Shown: positions 57,501-64,000 of the stretch, one piece after another
How positions within the stretch are numbered: position 1 is the first letter of the stretch
Layout: every line of letters starts with the position of its first letter
DNA from: Rostrohypoxylon terebratum
Taxonomy: Eukaryota; Ascomycota; Sordariomycetes; Xylariales; Hypoxylaceae
Reading direction: 5' to 3'
Assembly (NCBI GenBank): GCA_022497145.1
Contig: MU385930.1
Coordinates: 62,001-126,000 of the forward strand
Length of the DNA stretch: 64,000 nucleotides
Translations under genes and position numbers: made by a program
The notes under the pieces: model-generated
Database searches by the model: none
What the model saw: only the letters and a program-made list of their open reading frames with translations
Told to the model about the DNA's origin: nothing

Positions 57501-58864
57501 CCGACCCTCGCCAGCTTGGAAAGAAGCAACATCACAAGATCCAATTCCGCCCCGCCGGGAACCTTCTCCTGAATGGGACTTGCTCCTCGAGAAGTCGCTC
57601 TCGGAGCCTTTCACGTTCCAACCCGATCCGGATTGGAGATGTTCGCGATGTTTCCGAGCAGCAGGCCGTAACTTCTACCAAGCTGAGGTAAGTTTGTTTA
57701 TCACGTAGAAAGACGCTTTTTTTTCTCGATTATTTTTTTATTTTTTTATTTTTATTTTTTATTTTTTTTATTTTTTTTTTGGAAACTAACGAGTTGCGAT
57801 CAAATTAGATGCATATGGACTCCAACGGATCTTGTAGGATTCGTCGTGGCCTAGGCACTGCGAGCATCAGCCGGTTGCCCAACCGCAGTGGTTGGATCTT
57901 GCCGAGCGAAGGCGTCGACTTCGCCCAGGCATTTTCCGATTTTGTGACCAAGTATCCAGCCTACAGGCACACAATGTTCCCAGTTCGCGACTCGGAAGTG
58001 GAGAGGGTCTACCGGGGCGATAATAATCTGCATCGGTTGGTCGGTAGTATCAAAGACGACCCGAATATGCACTTTAACTCGGCACCCACTCGCAGTCTAG
58101 AACTACCGTGGCCGCCATATGAAGGTACCGTTATACCGCTACACGAGACTTCACCCGCCAATCCTGTAGGCTCACCGACGCCAGAGCCCGACAAGTTGAA
58201 TTTCCGTCGTCCTCCGGAACCGGCCGATCCTTCAGCGGGGAAGCTCGTGGGGATGGTTTTCGATGGTAACAAACCGCCACTAACAGATTATGGCTCGACG
58301 TCTACCACGACCGACATCACACCACCAACACCATCAACGCCACCAGACAACAGGACCCCGGCACTTACTTTGGAAGAGGCTATCAGCTTGTCGTCGACCG
58401 ATGACGAGCCCCAGCCCGTAGTCCCGCCGTCCGCGGCGCTCTTGCAATTCCCGACCGGCTCCAGCCTCTCCGATACCCACCCGGCGGACGCAAGCAACGA
58501 AGACCTTCCCGAAATGGTAGACTACCCACCGCTCCCATCCGCCACCGCTCCCCCGAGCGCCAGAACACCCTCCGGTCCCGCGCCCGACCTGGAAGCTCTC
58601 CAAGCCTCCGAACTCCCCCCCAGGGAAGAAGAGCCCGAAACGGGCCCTCGACCTAAGCGCAGACGGGCGGCGGCGCAGAAGGACCCGACGTTCACGCAGA
58701 GCGCCCTCGACGAGGAGGAGACCGTGTCGGAGGAATTCTCCGAGGCCGGCGCCGTGCCGGACCCAGTCGGTAACCTAGACCCCAACGCGCCGCGCACGCC
58801 CAGGAGGAGACCTAGGAGGTCGGGCCGCAAGCCGAAGCCGCGTGGTGGTGGGATAAGACGATGA
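54536..58864 (+). CDS. Unrecognised 1361-residue zinc-finger protein
   Basis: Four open frames join by good introns: exons 54536-55127, 55191-56663, 56723-57687 and 57809-58864. The donors are GTAAG at every junction, and the third intron is T-rich. The N-terminal 200 residues are helical. Residues about 200-690 form a large beta-rich region with no family I know (for example VFGYQGSVLADPNKNLYPAF and ICLEIWDHTSYDD). A pair of C2H2-like fingers lies near residues 820-880 (CPFNECQRYFPF...H-x4-H; CFLC...HFIEVH). A third Cys/His site, CSRCFRAAGRNFYQAEMHMD and a later Cys, spans the last intron. The C-terminal 300 residues are Pro/Ser/acidic-rich and end in a basic RRRPRRSGRKPKPR tail, probably nuclear. 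Function unknown. Confidence 0.75.
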
Positions 58865-59575
58865 ACTTCGAGATAGGGTTCGGTCTTTGCACCAACCTAG
58901 TTTGTATTTCCTTTTGCGTTTCTTGGTGCATAGAGGGCGGCACTATGCCAATGTTTCTAGATAGCTACTAGGTACTAAATTCTTTCGCTCAGTTTTGTTG
59001 TTCATCTTGGGTGAAAACGGACGGTGTTCTCACCTGAACGTCGTGTTTCTAGTTATGTTCCACCAGACGTTTCCAACTTGGAAGTCTTAGGTCCCATAGA
59101 TCTCCACCAACCTTTTTGGCGAAGATGGTAGGTATCAAGCAATTATCACATTTTGACATACACACGGATTCCAAGTCAGCATTTCACTGTAGACACCAGA
59201 GTTGAGTGGATAAGCGGCGGAAAACAGGACGCCTTGTGTTTCAATTCATCGCTCCATGCTATCAATGTCGTGCGTGTAAAATAGTACGAACTGACCTGGC
59301 AAAAACTGCAGCGTTGTGTCAGTTGTCCGACTCCGAAATGGTATCATAGTCTAAGAAAATCATGACAACCGGAAAGTCCTTTGCTTTTCCCACTGCCCTT
59401 ACGTTTCTGCCTGTCTAGTTCCGAGGAGGAAAAAGAACCCGAAAACCAGAGGGCTCCATGTTATTTACTGCTTTGTAAAACTGCTTGTAGCAGATACTTT
59501 CCTACTCTTCGGCCGTCTCGTAGCCCTATGTACCTCTATACTCAACATGGCTTCCTTAGTGGCCAAGGTCATCGA
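58865..59575. other. Convergent intergenic region
   Basis: About 710 bp between two 3' ends; no gene supportable. Confidence 0.5.
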
Positions 59576-62558
59576 TTACTGCGGCTGCGGCGGACACTGT
59601 CTAGCCAGCAGACGCACGTTGTTAACGAGGCCGTCTACGAGGTCCTCGTAACGGTTCGGCTCTCTTCGCATGAGCATACGGCCATGTTCGATAAGTGGGC
59701 GGGCCTCCAATTCGACTTCGAGTTCGTGTTCTTTCGCGGCTCCGGCATGCGGCTGGGGCATCTGGCCGCTCGAGGTTGGCTGTCCTTGCGTCACCTGAGT
59801 GAGATCGACCTGGTAGAAGCCGTGCTTATAACTTAGTCGATCCTTGATTCGATCGGGCGCTCGCTCTTTATGCGGGTTTTGGTAACCCTCGATCTCCTCT
59901 GCAGGGCCATCCCAATCCCATTCGATGTTGATACTTATACGGCAATCTAGAGGTAGATGCGGAAAGTGTATGTTCAGGTCGGAGATTCGGGCCTTGACTA
60001 TTTTCGCCAAAACCTTGTCGGGCTTCTGGGAATCGTACGTTATACGTGCCTTGATAGGCATGTTGGGCGGTAGGAGGCCGGAGATGCAGCCGGGTATTCG
60101 TTGACGTATATGGGGCGCGAGCTCGAAGAATCGGTCTACTTCCTTGCGATGTACATAGTGAACCTGGACGCGACTAGCGGCCATAGGGTTGCGGGGGAAC
60201 GAGGCTTTGACTTGGTCATTCAAATAGGTATTGAGTTCGCAGTGTTGATGCTATTGACAGGACAGGATCCGTTAGTAAGTAATAGTAAGGAATAGTAAGG
60301 AATAGCAAGGAAACGGTAGGACGATCAGCGGGGTTTAATAAATCACTTACTTCGGTCATCGAACTACGAAACGCGACCCTGTTACCGCTCAATACACATT
60401 CGCCGGCTCTTATCTCGGGAAAGAATATGCGGTCGTTGGTCTGCTTGTCGATGATTGTGCCAAGCTTTGCCTCGATCTCGAACTGTGCACCTCGGCTCTG
60501 GACCTCTTCGATTTGAGGGAATTGTAAGACGTTGATGCCTAAGAAATCTGCCACTTCGCGACAGACAATATTCTTGGGAATCTCGTTACTAATAGTAGGC
60601 TCCCAAGGGAAAGGAACGCCATTGAAGGTCGACGGTTCCCTATTGTTAGGTTCTTCGGATTTGACAACCGTGGTAGAGCGCGTAGTCTCGGGCGAGGCAT
60701 GTCGCGATACGTGTTCTGATTTGATATTCCCTATCGCATCGTTACGGTTACTTCCGTTGACCAACCCGCCGACAGGAGCATGTTGACGTCCGTGATGCTT
60801 CAAAGCAAAGTTACGACTCTTCGCTATAACCTGGCTGCGATCCCGGCAGGTACTTGCCCAGACCGGAGTTTGGACGTACTTGATACGCTTCCGCTGTAGG
60901 ACGGCAGATGGTTCGGGAACGTGAGCCAACTTGGCCAGCGGAAGATCATGGTTGCCATTCATCTGAGGCGGCGGAGGAGCTTTTCGGTCGTTGTCGAGAT
61001 CGTCAGGGCCTAGATCGCGTTGCTCCAGTTTTCGCTTTGCCGGGGTAGTCGGATGTTGGGACTCCATAGTGTTGTTGCTTAGTGAAGCTGGCGTTAGACG
61101 TTGAGGTTGAATCTGAAGTTGAGTTTGAGATTGAGGCTGTGGTTGTGGTTGTGGTTGTGGTTGTGGTTGTGGTTGTGGTTGAGGTTGTGATTGAGGTTGA
61201 GGTTGGTAAGGGTTCGCGTCACTGCTAGTAGACGGGGCACGATGACTACCGTTGCTGGGTAGACTAGGCACACGTGTTTTCGGTGAGACACTCATGCTTC
61301 TTTCACGTTCGCTTCGAGACTGCGACCTGCGGTGAGAGTCCGCAACTGCGTTGTAGGTACTGTGACTACTAGTACTCGACATGCGTTGAATCGTTGCGGG
61401 TGCAGGTGGAATTGATTTGGGCGATGGTTTCGCCGCCTGGGCAGGATATGGCGAGGGAACAGTGGAAGAGCGTTTTTGGTACGGGCTAGGCGGTTGTTGG
61501 TAAGTCGCTGTTGGCGAGTGATGCAATAGCGGTCCCGGTAGAGGTTGTCCAAGAGGCGTCGGCGGTTGAGACAGTTGGCTCTGATTCTGATGTTGTTGAA
61601 ATTGTGCCTGTACTTGTGCCGGCGATTGGTGTGGTTGTTGATGTTGATGTTGATGTTGATGCTGGTGTTGGTGTTGGTGTTGGTGTTGGTGTTGTGAATG
61701 ATCTAGAGGAAGCGGATGAGGATGCGTCGTCGCGACGGGGCTCCCTTGAACGTAAGGGAGCCCGAAAGAAGGCGGCTGGCTATGTGCAGATGTAGGTGTA
61801 GGTGTAGACTGGATAGAATGTGATCGATGGTGTAGATATTGCTGGCTGCCACCGGGAGTACCGACTGGTGGCGTTTGTGGTAGCGGCGGCGGTGGTTGCT
61901 GGCCGTGTGCGTACGATATAGAAGAAGAGTGTTGTGTACTGTAGCTATCGCGAGAATAAGGTCCAGCGGCACCGCCTGCGTTTGGACCACCACCCGGACC
62001 AGCACCCGCACTCGGTGGGCCGTACTGGCGCCCTTGCACTGGGCTTAGAGGTGGTTGTTGTGTCTGGGGAAATGGGTAACCGCCGCTGGCGGTGCTGATG
62101 GATGAAGTGGGCGTGCGTCGATATGGTGATGGTCCCGAAATTGAGGCACTTCCTGGAGATCGTATGTCGTGCGATCCTGGAGGTTGAAGAGGAGGAACAG
62201 GGGGTCTACCGCCGAACGCGTTTGGAGGTGGGTTATACGAGGTCGGTGACTGATACGGGCCAGCGGACCCCGGCGCGTGATTGGGATGGTTAGGATGGTT
62301 AGGAGTGCCGAACGGAGGATATTCGTGAGAATGGGAGTGCGAGATAGGTGAGGCTTGGGTTGGATGATTATAGTCTCTGAATGATTGAGGTGGTGGGCCG
62401 GCGTGGGCTGGAGTAGTTGGCGTGGCTGAGGCTGACGATGTCATAATGGAGGCCGACGACGATGATGGTGTTTGTATGGGTTGTATGGATGGTTGAAGAG
62501 GTTGCTGCTTTTTCGACGCGCCCCCGTCAGGACCGTTTAACATGGCACGTAGATCCAT
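59576..62558 (-). CDS. CET1: mRNA-capping enzyme subunit beta (RNA 5'-triphosphatase)
   Basis: Exons 62558-60351 and 60250-59576 (100-bp intron) give 960 residues. It removes the gamma phosphate from new pre-mRNA 5' ends, the first step of capping, in the nucleus. The start chosen is ATG (MDLRAMLNG). Residues 1-600 are disordered and rich in Pro/Gln/Ser/His, with His-Gln repeats (coded near 61630-61695) and Pro-Gln repeats (near 61130-61200). The catalytic tunnel domain begins about residue 690: EIEAKLGTIIDKQ (metal-binding ExExK), VAFRSSMTE|HQHCELNTYLN across the intron, SINIEWDWDG, DRIKDRLSYKHGFYQVDLTQ and HELEVELEA (second ExE metal motif). Motifs are complete. The N-terminal extension is much longer than in yeast. 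Confidence 0.93.
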
Positions 62559-64000
62559 TTTCACGATGTTAGCTGTTTGCTCTCTTGGAGCTAAATCCCT
62601 ATTGGTTTCGTCTTTTTTCCCTCTCTCTTTCTTTCTTTCTTTCTCGTCCTTCGTCTCGAATCACAAAAATCTTGTTTTTCCTTTACAACCACTCTCTTCG
62701 CAGCGTAACACACACATACACATATACAAATACCATATACACGTATACTCTGCAACAGTATATGTGTGCGCGCAATCTCTTCCTATCTTCTTATTTTCTT
62801 CTTTTTTTTATTTCTTCTTCTTCTTCCTTTTTTTCTTTTACAACCTCTCTACTTGTCGCTTTCACTCGGTAGCGACACTCTATGGCGCGCGCACACACAT
62901 ACAACAGCACACGACACAATCACTTCTTCGCTCGTGCTTCAAACCGCCTGATGTGTCGTCATCGATACATTCAGTCGATAGGTGTCGAGGTGTCGCCCGC
63001 TACGTTGAATAGGTTTTTGATCAATGCGATGCGATGTCGCAATTACCGTGCTTGTTGGTCTTTTATGGTGACATGAAATACAAGGTTGGTGGGCGATGCA
63101 AACGGAGGTAGATGCGATGACTTGTTTGTCGGGTTTGGATTGTCTAAGTCCGCGTTATTCGAATCGATGATCGTCTCAAAATCGCGAAGAAAAAGAACAG
63201 AGAGAATATCAATTACGCAGTTTCGATCTTATCAAAATAACTAACTGCTTCAGGCGACATCAAAAATGGGTGCTTCTGTATTTCTCGATTGGCCGTCGAT
63301 ATTAAAAGGGATTATGCGCAAGAATAAAAAAAAATATTACAATGTCTGAATGTGTAATGTGTAATGTGTGTAATACTTGATAATAAAATGGCGATAAAAT
63401 TATCAGTGACAGCCTGGGTAGTTCTCTTAATAGTTGTACTCCGTATAAAAAGTTAGTCGAATTATGAACAAAGATGAGTTCCAGGGATGAATGAATGCGA
63501 AAGCGTGCGTGACAACGATCAATCGATCAATCCAATTTAGCACCTATTACCTGCTATTAAAGCTTGGATGTTTTTTTTGACATCTTTTGACTTTTGTTCA
63601 CGTCTCATCCTTGCTTGTGATATCTAAGTAAAAGTACATCTATCTAACGTTTTTATTCACGTTCATATGTGTACCTGTACAAGAGCAAGAGCTTCTCGAT
63701 ACCTGCCTACACCATGTGCGTATTAAGGTACGTGCATATATACCTACTAGTACTATGTAGGTAGGTAAGTACTCAGATTGGATATAGACAATGTAAATAT
63801 TGATAGCGACATGAAGACTTCAACAACATAAACAACATATAATGCACAATATATATATCCTGCTACCAATGGCCTCCATGATAAACGTTAGTAAGCATGT
63901 GTCCAATATGGAATCTGTTTCAACATCGAAAATGCTCGGGTTGAATAGAAAGGCGAGAGCACTCAGGCTGTTTAGCCTCGAAGTACCTACATAGTCAGCT
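62559..64000. other. CET1 leader/promoter and non-coding DNA to the window end
   Basis: About 1.4 kb. The first 400 bp upstream of CET1 is a purine-rich (minus-strand) leader with TTTC microsatellites (62622-62645) and CA/TA-rich tracts. The rest holds no gene I can support. Confidence 0.55.

Noticed and set aside
59381..59836. Plus-strand 151-residue frame
   Set aside because: Its second half overlaps the CET1 C-terminal coding sequence on the other strand; the first half has no recognisable feature.

Overview
The window is nuclear DNA of a filamentous ascomycete (Pezizomycotina), most likely a Sordariomycete. The genes have several short introns (about 48-160 bp) with GTANGT donors, CTAAC/CTAAT branch sites and YAG acceptors. 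The families present are typical of these fungi: Zn2Cys6 regulator, RTA1-like protein, But2-domain wall protein, cyanovirin-N homologue, Cet1-type capping triphosphatase. Intergenic DNA is peppered with palindromic CCTAGGTACCTAGG-like tracts. The species cannot be named from the sequence. I rebuilt the spliced genes by hand from reading frames, splice signals and remembered family motifs; no database search was run.

0-16 kb is rich in genes for exported proteins: a But2-domain wall protein, a GH18 chitinase, a CVNH lectin-like protein, a small cysteine-rich protein and a BBE-like FAD oxidase. Among them lie an NAD(P)-binding protein, a tiny membrane protein and a decayed GMC oxidoreductase. 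16-23 kb has a cytochrome P450, a divergent pair (UPF0261 and a TIM-barrel protein) matching the two halves of plant Tm-1, a 129-bp MITE-like inverted repeat and a luciferase-like-domain protein. 23-30.7 kb has two unrecognised proteins, an RTA1-like membrane protein and a 2.3-kb stretch with eroded gene fragments.

30.7-42 kb carries an NCS1 purine-cytosine permease, a Zn2Cys6 transcription factor, kynurenine 3-monooxygenase, methionine aminopeptidase 1, an assembly gap inside poly-G with a corrupted duplicate beside it, and the cornichon cargo receptor ERV14. 43-53 kb has a catalase, an MFS drug/polyamine-type transporter, a second NCS1 permease of the uracil/allantoin type, and a transaldolase. 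54-62.6 kb is occupied by one unrecognised 1361-residue zinc-finger protein and the beta subunit of the mRNA-capping enzyme. The last 1.4 kb holds only the pyrimidine-rich leader of that gene and non-coding DNA.

Housekeeping genes (MAP1, ERV14, CET1, KMO) alternate with accessory secreted, redox and transport genes. I see no convincing secondary-metabolite core enzyme, rRNA, tRNA or CRISPR array. The most interesting items are the 1361-residue protein, the split Tm-1-like pair, the short inverted-repeat element and the gene relics.
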